This document shows positions 1-8,079 of a DNA stretch of 64,000 bases, piece after piece. The stretch lies in the NCBI RefSeq assembly GCF_019969725.1, contig NZ_JAHXYW010000001.1:310001-374000 (forward strand), written 5' to 3'. The position numbers were made by a program, and so were the translations under genes. The notes beneath the pieces are model-generated. The model worked only from the letters and a program-made list of their open reading frames with translations, ran no database searches and was not told the origin of the DNA. This DNA is from Neobacillus bataviensis. Its GTDB lineage: Bacteria > Bacillota > Bacilli > Bacillales_B > DSM-18226. Numbering within the stretch: position 1 is the stretch's first letter; every line of letters starts with the position of its first letter.

Positions 1-799
1 GTACAAAAGAATCCATGTGTGAAAGCTGCCAGGTTTCCATGATTGGATAAATGGTTAAATAACCTAAACCGTGTACCCTATTAAATAGTATAAACACAAA
101 TAATCCTACTAGATAAACCACTGCCGCTGCGTCTGATTTCTTAAATTTAAAATATTCGTAGGATGAACGCGGCCCATTTCCGTAACCCCGTGCTTTCATG
201 GAGTCCGCCGTTTGGATCGCTTCCTCAAGGGAATAAGTTAATAGGGCTTGCACGTAGAGCATTCCAGTTTTAACTCTCATACTCCATTTTCCCTGACTCA
301 CAGAAATCCCCTTACTCCTTTGGACGACTGAAATCTCTTCAAGCCTTCGCCTCATCAGCGGAATAAAACGAAGGGTCAACATCAGAAGGACAGAGAATTG
401 CGGTAATATTTTTGCAAATAAAAACAGCAGCTTATTTGGTGTCATAATCACGTTATAGGAAACAAAGATGGCAATGACACCGATAATGGACAGGGCGTTC
501 ATCCCGCCATAAACAACGGCTTCTAATGTAACCCGATGCTGTCCCGCTTCGAATAACAGATGTCTTCCTCTTTCATTAAAAAGAGGATTGATTACGATCA
601 TGAGAATGAAACTTGTTATGATCAGAAATAACCAACGTTTAAGACCTCGGAAACGATCATGGAAAAAATTTATGATGAGGATAAGCAATAAGCCTACTCC
701 CAAATAGAACGGATGCAGCAAAAGAAGTAAAAGAGAAACTGCCCCAACATAAAAGAGGAAGGGAATGAAAGGATGAAATTTCTCAAATCGCTCTTTCAT
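1..799 (-). CDS. ECF transporter T component (CbiQ/EcfT family), 3' end outside window
   Basis: Open reading frame on the minus strand that is still open at base 1, so the C-terminus lies outside the window. About 266 residues are visible. It is a hydrophobic protein with several membrane segments and the EcfT-type cytoplasmic motif KARGYG (near 190-205 on the sequence), which in this family couples the membrane scaffold to the EcfA ATPases. The ATG at 799 is preferred over the ATG at 805 because it lies about 8 bases from AGGAGGG. It starts 13 bases after the DUF4430 lipoprotein stop, so it is the third gene of the cobalamin-riboswitch operon. Family assignment is secure. Cobalamin as the cargo is inferred from the riboswitch and neighbours; the S component and ATPases are not visible. 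Confidence 0.85.
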   Translation of the reverse strand, partial: MKERFEKFHPFIPFLFYVGAVSLLLLLLHPFYLGVGLLLILIINFFHDRFRGLKRWLFLIITSFILMIVINPLFNERGRHLLFEAGQHRVTLEAVVYGGMNALSIIGVIAIFVSYNVIMTPNKLLFLFAKILPQFSVLLMLTLRFIPLMRRRLEEISVVQRSKGISVSQGKWSMRVKTGMLYVQALLTYSLEEAIQTADSMKARGYGNGPRSSYEYFKFKKSDAAAVVYLVGLFVFILFNRVHGLGYLTIYPIMETWQLSHMDSFV

Positions 800-811
800 T
801 CCCATTCCCTC

Positions 812-1558
812 CTAACTCCCTTCCGTGTAATAACATTCAATCCGATCACCGTCTTTAACCTTTATGACTCCTACACTTTTAGTAATACTGGCACCATTGT
901 GTTTAAAAACCCAGCCGCTCTTAGCACCATAATCAAATTCATAAATATTGTCAATTCCTTCAATATAGGCTGTTGCCCCGCTTCCCCGTGAATCGACAGT
1001 GATTCCTTGTTTTTTGGCAGCCTGTGTAATGATATCAAAAATAGTATCTCCATCATTAAAATTAACCTTCGTTGCTCCAAGAATGGTCCCGCGATCTTTT
1101 GGGCCAATGATAGAAAGAGTAACGGAAGTGACAGGTTTAGGCGTTTGAGTTGGTGTATTTGGTTTTGGTGTCGTGGCAGCGGCAGGTGGTTTAATTTGTT
1201 GAGTTGAACTCGACGTACCGCTCGTTTTTGCCGGCTGAGTGGTTGTCTTGCTTGGTGTACTTGGTGTTGTTTTCGGCTGGCTAGTTTGGACAGTTTGTGT
1301 CGTTGAGTTAGCTTTTGGAGCGGCTTGCTCTGCTTGTTTTTCTTCTGTCGGAGCGGCAGTATTAGTCTCTTTCTCTTTTACTTGCGCTGTTTTCTGTTCT
1401 TCAACAACTTTAGAGTCTTGTTGTTCCTTTTTTACTTCTACAGTCTTTTTGTTTTCATTTTTTGCTTCCTTCGAACTGTCCGAACTTTGACTGCAGCCAA
1501 TTAAGCTAAAGGCTACTAGAAAAATAAAGATTAATAATGCAGATTTTAGTATTCTCAT
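812..1558 (-). CDS. DUF4430 (transcobalamin-like C-terminal domain) lipoprotein
   Basis: A 248-residue secreted lipoprotein. Residues 1-22 form a lipoprotein signal peptide ending in the lipobox LIGC, with C22 the predicted lipidated cysteine. Residues 23-150 are a low-complexity linker, first Lys/Glu-rich and then Thr/Pro/Gln-rich, which would lift the head away from the membrane. Residues about 152-247 are a DUF4430 domain ending in a W-F-x-x-N-G...V-x-D-G-D-x-I pattern, the signature shared with the beta domain of transcobalamin and intrinsic factor. An in-frame ATG at 1606 exists, but the ATG at 1558 has the GGAGGG site and starts directly at the signal peptide. It sits between the LPXTG surface protein and EcfT under a cobalamin riboswitch. 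Inferred role: membrane-proximal B12 receptor passing ligand to an ECF transporter. Confidence 0.8.
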   Translation of the reverse strand: MRILKSALLIFIFLVAFSLIGCSQSSDSSKEAKNENKKTVEVKKEQQDSKVVEEQKTAQVKEKETNTAAPTEEKQAEQAAPKANSTTQTVQTSQPKTTPSTPSKTTTQPAKTSGTSSSTQQIKPPAAATTPKPNTPTQTPKPVTSVTLSIIGPKDRGTILGATKVNFNDGDTIFDIITQAAKKQGITVDSRGSGATAYIEGIDNIYEFDYGAKSGWVFKHNGASITKSVGVIKVKDGDRIECYYTEGS

Positions 1559-1610
1559 CTTGTTGCCCTCCCCATCCGCCCCCTCCTTGTAAAAAAGAGA
1601 GGGCAAGGAA

Positions 1611-3419
1611 TTATATTGCCTTACGTTTCCTTTGGATCATGTATAATACGCTGCCAAACATTAATAAAAATAATCCCAATGTTAATAAGTTATACATATT
1701 TGAAGCTGTATTTGGAAGCTTGTGGCCTTTTTGACTGGTAGGTTGAACTTCAGTTGCCGGCGTTTGGACAGTAGGCTGCTCTGCCTGCGGTGTTTCCGCC
1801 TGTGGTGTTTCCGACTCAGGTTTTTGTTCTGCTAATGCCATTTTATACAGTGCACCATTTCCTTTTGAATATAGCTGATAGGCAACTACTGCTTGAAATG
1901 CCAGTGAGGTTGTAAATACGTCACTAGTGTCTCCGCCTTGCCAATCAAAACCGCCATCAGCATTTTGGAAAGATAAGAAAAATTGGAACAAGCTGCTGTT
2001 ACCTTTAGTAAATTGTGTACCATTTGCATCTATCCCTAAAGCAGAAAGGGCAATAATCACTTGTGCAGCAGTTGAGCTATTATCAATCTTACCGTTTTGA
2101 TATTGCGAATTTAAATATTGAATCGCGCTATCTACTTTTTCTTTAACGCCTGCCTGATTTTTATAAGGTGCGAGAGCAGTTAGAATCATCCCAGTCGTGT
2201 CAATGTCACTTGTTGTGCTTTCATCCCAAGCCCAACCGCCATCAGCGTTTTGTCTTTCAATTAAATGGGTTACGAGCTTTTCCCTTGTCCATTGGGCAGT
2301 ATTTGGAACAGTGAAATCCGCGCTGTCTAATGCAATCAATGCGAAGGCTACTCCGTTCAATCCCTGTTTGGTGACATTGCCATTATAAATGGAATCAACG
2401 AGGTTGTAACCTTCAACATTTGTTGGGTCACCCCCTGCTGCAAGAATCCCGAGTACATAGCGCTCTGAGTCAGTAATTCTAGTAAACTTCCCTTGTCGTT
2501 CCTTTACTAACACTTTTACGGAATCAAGATAGTTGGCAGGAATAGTTTTTCCGGCCTGCTTTAGGGCAATAGCTTCCCATTCGCCAATTTGCGATTTTAA
2601 TACATAGTTACTAACTGAATCGACTGCAGCTTGAAGAGTAGCATCTGAAATCGTTCCAGCCGGTGGATTTGTGGAGGGCTCGCCATTGCCGCCTGTCCCT
2701 GGATCCGGTTGAAAAGACTCTAACTGAAAACTGATTTGGTTTCCTGCCTGAAGGGAGTAGCCTTCAGCACCTACGGATGCCATTTCTCCGTTGACATAGA
2801 ATCCCCAATAATTGTTACCTTCTGCTTTGATGCCATTTAGAGATGTAATCATTTTTCCGTATTGGGTATCGGTATATCCGACATTTTCAACGCCAAGCGC
2901 GACTTGTAAAAGCTGAAAAGCATTAGGGTGACCGATAATTTCAATTTCAGGTAATTCCTTAACAATGTTTTTCTGATTGTCCATTACTTTAAGTGAAACT
3001 TTATTTTCTACAGGCTTAGTCCAGTCTTTTAATTGGAAAGTTAATTTATCGCCATTTTGAACGATATAGGAATCCGCTCCAACCTGAGCAGAAACACCGT
3101 TAATGTAAAAAGCCCAAAAATTGTTTCCTTCCGCCTTTACTCCATTAATACCGGTTAACATTTTTCCATATGTAGTGTCGGTAAATTCAACGTTACTCTC
3201 GCCAACAGCACTAATTAAACTTTGCGTTGCTGTTTCGTTTTCAGACAATGAAACAGATGTTTCAGGCAGGACCGGATTTGTTTCATCCGTCCCTATCACG
3301 GTAATAGTCCCTTGTTTTCCAGGGTCAGCAGCTAAAACAGGTGTCTGAACGCCGCTTGTGATAAGCGTGAATACAAGTAACAGGGCTAACCATAAATTCT
3401 TTCTCTCTAACATCCTCAT
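1611..3419 (-). CDS. LPXTG surface protein: two DUF4430 domains plus prenyltransferase-like alpha/alpha barrel
   Basis: A 602-residue wall-anchored protein. Residues 1-30 are a signal peptide. Two DUF4430 repeats follow (about 36-133 and 141-235), each with the motif NN(F/Y)W-F-(Y)-x-NG...VGA-x-x-Y...G-(D/N), matching the beta domain of transcobalamins. Residues about 255-525 resemble the prenyltransferase/squalene-oxidase repeat barrel, with Q-N-A-D-G-G-(W/F) repeats at 390-396 and 485-491; this is the same fold class as the alpha domain of transcobalamin. A Pro/Glu/Thr linker leads to the sortase motif LPNTA (568-572), a membrane helix and an Arg/Lys tail. The ATG at 3419 follows AAGGGGAG. 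It is the first gene after the cobalamin riboswitch. Inferred role: surface capture of cobalamin. No ligand is proven. Confidence 0.82.
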   Translation of the reverse strand: MRMLERKNLWLALLLVFTLITSGVQTPVLAADPGKQGTITVIGTDETNPVLPETSVSLSENETATQSLISAVGESNVEFTDTTYGKMLTGINGVKAEGNNFWAFYINGVSAQVGADSYIVQNGDKLTFQLKDWTKPVENKVSLKVMDNQKNIVKELPEIEIIGHPNAFQLLQVALGVENVGYTDTQYGKMITSLNGIKAEGNNYWGFYVNGEMASVGAEGYSLQAGNQISFQLESFQPDPGTGGNGEPSTNPPAGTISDATLQAAVDSVSNYVLKSQIGEWEAIALKQAGKTIPANYLDSVKVLVKERQGKFTRITDSERYVLGILAAGGDPTNVEGYNLVDSIYNGNVTKQGLNGVAFALIALDSADFTVPNTAQWTREKLVTHLIERQNADGGWAWDESTTSDIDTTGMILTALAPYKNQAGVKEKVDSAIQYLNSQYQNGKIDNSSTAAQVIIALSALGIDANGTQFTKGNSSLFQFFLSFQNADGGFDWQGGDTSDVFTTSLAFQAVVAYQLYSKGNGALYKMALAEQKPESETPQAETPQAEQPTVQTPATEVQPTSQKGHKLPNTASNMYNLLTLGLFLLMFGSVLYMIQRKRKAI

Positions 3420-3457
3420 TTCTCTCCCCTTATACTAATCTTAAAATTTTTTGACAT

Positions 3458-3480
3458 AAAAAAATCCCCCAAAAAGGAGG
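3458..3480 (-). terminator. Terminator of the cobalamin riboswitch
   Basis: On the minus strand CCTCC-TTTTT-GGGGG is followed by a run of seven T (3458-3464). It sits between the aptamer and the start codon at 3419, the expected place for a riboswitch expression platform. An alternative pairing of AGGAGTG-like bases (3475-3484) with CACTCCT (3527-3533) would compete with it and could act as antiterminator. Confidence 0.6.
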
Positions 3481-3549
3481 AGTGCTATGTACCAAAATAG
3501 AAATACGAAAAAATTCTATTTTAACACACTCCTATCCGCGTAGGCTTTT

Positions 3550-3728
3550 TGTGTTTAAAACAGGCAGGTTTCCTGGCTCATGGTCATCGCTTCCTATGTC
3601 TTCCCATCTATTTGACAGTGACATTTTATAGGTTGCTCCCATTTACAGTGGCGGGACCGCGTTGGCTCTTTCCAACTTCCCTTTTAAGCTTTAGGTCAAA
3701 AAATTAGACTTTAGCACCTGTTTTTCAT
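3550..3728 (-). promoter_or_regulatory. Cobalamin riboswitch
   Basis: Read on the minus strand, the region shows the conserved cobalamin-aptamer blocks in order: AGGTGC, AAAAGGGAA, GCGGTCCCGCCACTGT, GGGAGC, GTCACTG, GATGGGAAG, and the 3' GAGCCAGGAAACCTGCCTG block. It controls the surface protein/DUF4430 lipoprotein/EcfT operon. A TATAAT -10 box lies at 3751-3756 on the minus strand, so transcription probably starts near 3744. Binding of adenosylcobalamin or a related form is expected to switch the operon off. Confidence 0.93.
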
Positions 3729-3794
3729 CATATTTTTTTATGTTATTTCTATTATAGTAAACCACAGACTGGTTTGTATATGGTTTTAAACGAA

Positions 3795-4265
3795 TTATTG
3801 CTCAATGTTTCGGCAAAGGTTTGCCATTTCAATTGCTCCTGCTGCTGCTTCCCAGCCTTTATTGCCGGCTTTCGTACCAGCACGTTCAATCGCCTGTTCA
3901 ATCGAATCGGTCGTTAATACGCCAAATATAACGGGAATGCCGCTGTCTAAATTGATACGAGATACTCCTTTAGCGGTTTCATTACAAACATAATCAAAAT
4001 GAGGAGTAGAACCGCGAATAACGGTACCAAGCGTAATGACAGCATCATACTTTTTGCTGTTCGCCATTTTTTGGGCAATTAACGGCAGTTCAAATGCGCC
4101 CGGAACCCAGGCAACGTCAACATCAGACTCGCTTACACCATGTCGTTTTAGTGCATCCTGCGCACCGCTTAATAATTTGCTTGTGATAAATTCATTGAAA
4201 CGTCCAACTACGATTCCAATTTTTAAACCTGAACCAACTAAATTTCCTTCAAAAATATGTCCCAT
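3795..4265 (-). CDS. ribH: 6,7-dimethyl-8-ribityllumazine synthase
   Basis: A 156-residue protein of the usual length for RibH, the icosahedral enzyme that condenses 5-amino-6-ribitylaminouracil with 3,4-dihydroxy-2-butanone 4-phosphate. Visible hallmarks are GRFNEFIT near residue 21, VPGAFELP at 54-61, the [14 protein letters not shown] block with catalytic H89, and the C-terminal GNKGWEAA segment. It is the last gene of the FMN-riboswitch operon and begins 27 bases after ribB, with a GGAGG site in that gap. No part of GTP cyclohydrolase II is present between the two genes. Confidence 0.96.
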   Translation of the reverse strand: MGHIFEGNLVGSGLKIGIVVGRFNEFITSKLLSGAQDALKRHGVSESDVDVAWVPGAFELPLIAQKMANSKKYDAVITLGTVIRGSTPHFDYVCNETAKGVSRINLDSGIPVIFGVLTTDSIEQAIERAGTKAGNKGWEAAAGAIEMANLCRNIEQ

Positions 4266-4292
4266 CTTAATTCCTCCAATGATAAATTTTCC

Positions 4293-4919
4293 TTAGAAAT
4301 TATTTGCAGTATCTTTTTCCTTATTCTTTCGATATTTTATTAATTCTTCAATGGTAATCATTTTTACCCCTAGTTTATCGGCAATTTTACGAAGATCTGG
4401 AACACGTGCCATCGTTCCGTCTTCATTCATAATTTCGCAAATGACTCCCGCAGGCGCTGAGCCGCATAGTTTAGCAAGGTCTACGGCCGCTTCGGTATGT
4501 CCTGTTCGTTTAAGAACTCCGCCATTTCTTGCGACAAGCGGAAAAATGTGCCCCGGTCTTTTAAAATCTTCTGGCTTTGATTCCGGAGCAATCATGCTTA
4601 GAACTGTAGCTGATCGTTCAAATGCTGATATACCTGTTGTTGAAAATTTATGGTCAATGCTTACCGTAAAGGCAGTTCCTTGCGGATCCGTGTTTTTTGT
4701 AACCATCGGATTAAGTTCCAGCTTTTGTGCCAGTTCTTCGTCAATTGGAACACATATAAGGCCTTTCCCATGGGTAGCCATAAGATTTATAACATCGGGG
4801 GTCGCTTTTTCAGCAAGGGACAAAAAATCTCCTTCATTTTCCCTATCTTCGTCATCACATACAATAATAACCTTACCTTCTTTCAAATCTGCTAAAGCTG
4901 CTTCAATCGTATCAAACAC
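4293..4919 (-). CDS. ribB: 3,4-dihydroxy-2-butanone-4-phosphate synthase (stand-alone RibB)
   Basis: A 208-residue enzyme converting ribulose 5-phosphate to 3,4-dihydroxy-2-butanone 4-phosphate and formate. The acidic metal-binding motif [10 protein letters not shown] (22-31) and the GHTEAAVDL motif are visible. The sequence ends shortly after [10 protein letters not shown], exactly where the Bacillus bifunctional RibBA would continue into GTP cyclohydrolase II. The stop is followed by only 27 bases before ribH, so this is a clean one-domain protein and not a frameshift. It lies between ribE (12-base gap) and ribH. GTP cyclohydrolase II must come from elsewhere if riboflavin is made. Confidence 0.94.
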   Translation of the reverse strand: MFDTIEAALADLKEGKVIIVCDDEDRENEGDFLSLAEKATPDVINLMATHGKGLICVPIDEELAQKLELNPMVTKNTDPQGTAFTVSIDHKFSTTGISAFERSATVLSMIAPESKPEDFKRPGHIFPLVARNGGVLKRTGHTEAAVDLAKLCGSAPAGVICEIMNEDGTMARVPDLRKIADKLGVKMITIEELIKYRKNKEKDTANNF

Positions 4920-4931
4920 GATAAATCCCTC

Positions 4932-5591
4932 CTAGAAAAACCCGTTTTCTTCTAAAAATTTAGCGGAAATCCCTCCGCTGCTTTTGCTCTGATTATTTTT
5001 TCCAAAATTATTCATAAAATGTCCCACGTATTTTCCAATCATATCGCATTCCAAATTTACGATATCACCAGAGTCTTTTTGCCCTACAATACTTTCACCA
5101 AGGGTATGCGGGATTAAAGATAAGGTAAAGCGATTTTCGGATACCGCAAAAACTGTAAGGCTAGTCCCATCAACTGCTATAGATCCTCTTTCAATGACAT
5201 ATCTTAATAATTCGGGGTCTGCTTCAATTTCATAATATACGGCATTTTCGAATGCTTTTTTACTTTTAATGATTCCTGTACCATCAATATGACCTGAGAC
5301 GAAGTGACCGCCAAATCTTCCTCCAGCGGCCATTGCCCTTTCAAGGTTGACGTTAGAACCACGTTTAACCATATTTAAACTCGAAGCCCTAACGGTTTCT
5401 GGCATTACGTCAACAGTAAAGCGATTTGCCGTGAAGGAGGTCACAGTCAGGCATACTCCATTAACAGCAATACTATCTCCAAGATGGACGTCTTCAAGAA
5501 TTCTTTTCGCGGCAATGGTTAGGACAAACGACTCTCCCGTCCTCTGAATATTTAAGATTGACCCAATTTCTTCAATAATTCCTGTAAACAT
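4932..5591 (-). CDS. ribE: Riboflavin synthase alpha subunit
   Basis: A 219-residue protein with the two lumazine-binding repeats of riboflavin synthase. It starts with the canonical MFTGIIEEIG, and the second repeat begins near residue 98 with HIDGTGII. It dismutates two 6,7-dimethyl-8-ribityllumazine molecules to riboflavin. The C-terminal tail (about 195-219) is Asn/Lys/Ser-rich and variable in the family. It is the first gene behind the FMN riboswitch, where Bacillus normally has ribD first. ribB follows after 12 bases. Confidence 0.95.
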   Translation of the reverse strand: MFTGIIEEIGSILNIQRTGESFVLTIAAKRILEDVHLGDSIAVNGVCLTVTSFTANRFTVDVMPETVRASSLNMVKRGSNVNLERAMAAGGRFGGHFVSGHIDGTGIIKSKKAFENAVYYEIEADPELLRYVIERGSIAVDGTSLTVFAVSENRFTLSLIPHTLGESIVGQKDSGDIVNLECDMIGKYVGHFMNNFGKNNQSKSSGGISAKFLEENGFF

Positions 5592-5616
5592 TTTTCTTCT
5601 CCTTTATAAAGGAATA

Positions 5617-5647
5617 CAAAAAACCCTGAAGAAGTTTTTCTTCAGGG
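5617..5647 (-). terminator. Terminator of the FMN riboswitch
   Basis: Minus strand: CCCTGAAGAA, a four-base loop, TTCTTCAGGG, then TTTTTTG. The 10-bp stem is perfect and lies between the FMN aptamer and the ribE start. It is the expected attenuator formed when FMN is bound. Confidence 0.9.
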
Positions 5648-5715
5648 GCAATTAAAGACAATAGGAAAGCAAGGCTTAGAAACAGGCAATTTTTGCCCTT
5701 TTCATAATCCTGTTT

Positions 5716-5860
5716 TTTCCTTCTCCCATCCAGACTTTAACTGTCGGCCCTGGAATTTCACCAGATCCACCGTTTAACTAGTACGTTAACCGGGTCACGG
5801 ACTAAGAAGCATCGCTTCATCACCGCCGGTTAGGAATTTCACCTTACCCCGAAGGAATTA
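5716..5860 (-). promoter_or_regulatory. FMN riboswitch (RFN element)
   Basis: The minus strand shows the RFN blocks in order: CTTCGGGGTAAGGTGAAATTCC, ACCGGCGGTGATGAAG, CCGTGACCCG, GGTGGATCTGGTGAAATTCC, GGGCCGACAGTTAAAGTCTGGATG and GGAGAAGG. It controls ribE-ribB-ribH. A plausible promoter just upstream on the minus strand is TTAAAG-17-TATATT (about 5865-5895), which is weak at -35. Confidence 0.95.
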
Positions 5861-5952
5861 TTAAAATATACTTTCTATGGTAGTATACTTTAATAAAAGA
5901 GTAAAGGGAAATGGCTCCTATTTTCAGAAAAATCCTGTAATGTCCTATTGTT

Positions 5953-6417
5953 TTAATAGGTTTTCACAGGTAAGTAGATTTCAAAATGGAGATCTCCATT
6001 CGCATTTTGTTGTTTATGTTCTTCTTTATAGACTTCTAAACTTAAGGCATAGTGATCCTGTTCATAGCCATATTCTTTCATCCATTCGAACATTTGAAGG
6101 TATGTACTCTTAACTTCCTCTTGCGTGCCCTTATGGACCCCGACGACATAGTTTTTTCGCGGGATAGAAAATCCAACCATGCCTTCAGGGATGGCTTCAA
6201 TTTTTTCTACTGGTTTCGTGACATAATAGGTAAACTCCGTTTCCCTGCTATGAAATGGCGCAATCAACACTGGTTCTACTGTTTGATTGGGCACTTCACT
6301 TAAGCGATTCTCCATTTTTTTAAATAGACTTGGAATGATCTCACCCTCTGAATAGGTTCCACTCCAAGAAATTCCAACTACTTTTATCTCTTCTTTTTCT
6401 ACTACTTGGATTCCCAA
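5953..6417 (-). CDS. GyrI-like / AraC effector-binding domain protein
   Basis: A stand-alone GyrI-like small-molecule-binding domain of about 154 residues, without a DNA-binding domain. The pattern IQVVEKEEIKVVGISWSGTY at the start and YALSLEVY...FEIYLPV at the end is typical of the effector-binding fold seen at the C-terminus of BmrR/Rob-type regulators. A TTG start at 6417 is preferred because AAAGGGGGG lies six bases upstream; the in-frame ATG codons at 6444/6441 sit upstream of that site. It stands alone between the FMN riboswitch and a membrane protein. Ligand unknown. Confidence 0.72.
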   Translation of the reverse strand: MGIQVVEKEEIKVVGISWSGTYSEGEIIPSLFKKMENRLSEVPNQTVEPVLIAPFHSRETEFTYYVTKPVEKIEAIPEGMVGFSIPRKNYVVGVHKGTQEEVKSTYLQMFEWMKEYGYEQDHYALSLEVYKEEHKQQNANGDLHFEIYLPVKTY

Positions 6418-6524
6418 GCTAATCCCCCCTTTAAAAATCATCATATTATTAATATTCTAAATTTAGTACTCAAATTCCTGCTTAGTAATTCGGCTAATAT
6501 AATATTTCATAAAAATTTCTATTA

Positions 6525-6548
6525 AAAAAACAACCTATGTTCTAGGTT
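6525..6548 (-). terminator. Intrinsic terminator
   Basis: Minus strand CAACCTA-GAACA-TAGGTTG followed by seven T. It lies just downstream of the CBO0543-like membrane protein gene. Confidence 0.88.
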
Positions 6549-6562
6549 GCCTGCGAAAGAAA

Positions 6563-7087
6563 TTATTTCAAAATATCTTGTGAAACATTAAAAATGTTCC
6601 ATAGAAAAGTAGCATATATCGCTGATAGGATCCAAGCTAACCATGGTTTTTTAAAGTGGACAGCCAAAACGGAAAACATTACAAAGCTAAAAAATGCAGA
6701 CCACCATAAATTCCAGCCGTTTTTATGGATCAATGCACCTAATTTCAAATCTGTGTATTCATTTATCGTATAGATAAGTGTCCAAGCGAGGATATTAATT
6801 ATTTTTTTCCAAGCCGTCTTCGGCATATGACCTAGAAATATGCTGATCGTAACAGGATATTTTATTAACATAACTAAGAAAGCAATATGCGTATGCTTTG
6901 CCCATGATTTATCGCTTCCAATCGGAACATATTCCCACATGCTATGTTTAAAAAATAAAAACTGATACACCAAATCCCCAACCATCAAGAAAAGAAATGT
7001 AGGGTAATAGGCCTCCCAATTTTTCCAATCACCCCATTTTATCGCTGAAAAAATAAAAATGGCCCCATATATCACGTTCAGATTCAC
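6563..7087 (-). CDS. CBO0543-like multi-pass membrane protein
   Basis: A 174-residue protein with about five hydrophobic segments and many aromatic residues. The pattern (YYPTFLFLMVGDLVYQ, a conserved H-T-H-I-A segment near residue 85, INEYTD near 128, NGWNLWWS) resembles the Bacillus CBO0543 family of unknown function. It has its own terminator, and nothing nearby suggests a pathway. Topology and family are read from composition and motif similarity only. Confidence 0.65.
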   Translation of the reverse strand: MNLNVIYGAIFIFSAIKWGDWKNWEAYYPTFLFLMVGDLVYQFLFFKHSMWEYVPIGSDKSWAKHTHIAFLVMLIKYPVTISIFLGHMPKTAWKKIINILAWTLIYTINEYTDLKLGALIHKNGWNLWWSAFFSFVMFSVLAVHFKKPWLAWILSAIYATFLWNIFNVSQDILK

Positions 7088-7185
7088 ATAGTTGCTCCTT
7101 CACTTTCTAATTACCTGTATTTTTTCCAGTAAATTGTAAATTTATGATGTAAAAAAGCAGAGGTAAATAATATTTCTCTGCTTCA

Positions 7186-7748
7186 CTAGTTTCCTGCATC
7201 TGCAACGCTATTCGGATCTTTAATCATTCCATCTTCAATCTGCAAATCACCGTAGGATAGTCGTTGAAGTTCATTCCATACAGTCAGTTGTTCCCGATCA
7301 TTTTGTTTTACAATTTGATCGTTCGAGATACGATAAGGAACAAAAGTCATCCCAATTTTTTCATTTTTTATATCCAAGTGTAATACACCCGTTTGCGCTG
7401 CATTCCCTTTTATATAGTTAGGAAAAAGGAAATTTCCGAGTGAATAGGAAATCGGTTTGTCTTTATAATATTCAAAGCCTTGCAGCACATGGGGATGACT
7501 TCCAATGACCCCATCCGCACCTGCATCAATCATTAACTTTGCCCATTCTCGCTGGAAGGGTTCGGGTGAGCGCTTGGTTTCAATGCCTCAATGGATAAAC
7601 ACGAATAAATAATCGGAGTCCTCTTTTTCTGTTTGAATGTTGCGATTGATCAGACTGATATCATAACCATTCGCAAGACCAGGTTTTGAAGCTGTCGCGA
7701 CCCAGCTAAAGTCAGGCAGAACCTTCGAAAAAGCTAGTATTTTTTAGA
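7186..7748 (-). pseudogene. CapA-family (PgsA-like) protein, 5'-truncated and nonsense-interrupted
   Basis: Only the C-terminal part of a CapA/poly-gamma-glutamate-synthesis-type metallophosphatase-fold protein remains. In one frame the minus strand reads a segment ending D-Y-L-F-V-F-I-H, then TGA (near 7590), then G-I-E-T-K-R..., followed by 115 residues with the family's IDAGADGVIGSHPHVLQG block. The family expects HWG here, so TGG has become TGA. Upstream of about 7748 the frame loses all similarity, so the N-terminal half is missing as well. Not expected to be functional. Confidence 0.85.
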
Positions 7749-7765
7749 TAGGTATTAAAAGAAAG

Positions 7766-7797
7766 GACGTTATTCCAAATTTAAGAAATAACGTCCA
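7766..7797 (-). terminator. Hairpin, terminator-like on the minus strand
   Basis: GGACGTTATT pairs with AATAACGTCC (10 bp). On the minus strand it is followed by TTTCTTTTAATA. No intact minus-strand gene ends here; the hairpin borders the truncated capA remnant and may be left over from the deleted sequence. Confidence 0.4.
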
Positions 7798-7875
7798 AAA
7801 AAATTGTATTTAGGAAATTCTAATATGTAAAAAAATAGATTATACTGTACTTAACACCATTTATAGGAGGCTAAT

Positions 7876-8067
7876 ATGTCTGAATCCAGTCAAGAAACAC
7901 AAAAAAAGAAAATCAGCTTACAAGAGGCAATGAAACAACAGCTTGAAAATAAAAAGAATAAGGCAGCCGCTGACAATGCGACTTTGAATGGCTCCCAAGC
8001 TACTAAAAAACTAAAGAGCCAGCAAACGAAAAAAGTAAGCAACTCGCGCAGAAAAATGGGTGTCTAA
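7876..8067 (+). CDS. Small Lys/Gln-rich hypothetical protein
   Basis: A 63-residue hydrophilic, basic protein (about a quarter Lys/Arg) with no membrane segment. The N-terminal half (ISLQEAMKQQLENKKNK) is likely helical and the C-terminus ends RRKMGV. The start is well supported by AGGAGG seven bases upstream, and a strong bidirectional terminator follows. I do not recognise a family. Composition suggests nucleic-acid binding, but this is only inference. Confidence 0.7.
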   Translation: MSESSQETQKKKISLQEAMKQQLENKKNKAAADNATLNGSQATKKLKSQQTKKVSNSRRKMGV

Positions 8068-8079
8068 TGAAAAGCTAAG

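Noticed and set aside
4351..4935. A long plus-strand frame of 194 codons opposite ribB
   Set aside because: It is the mirror frame of a conserved enzyme gene, with no ribosome site and no recognisable domain.
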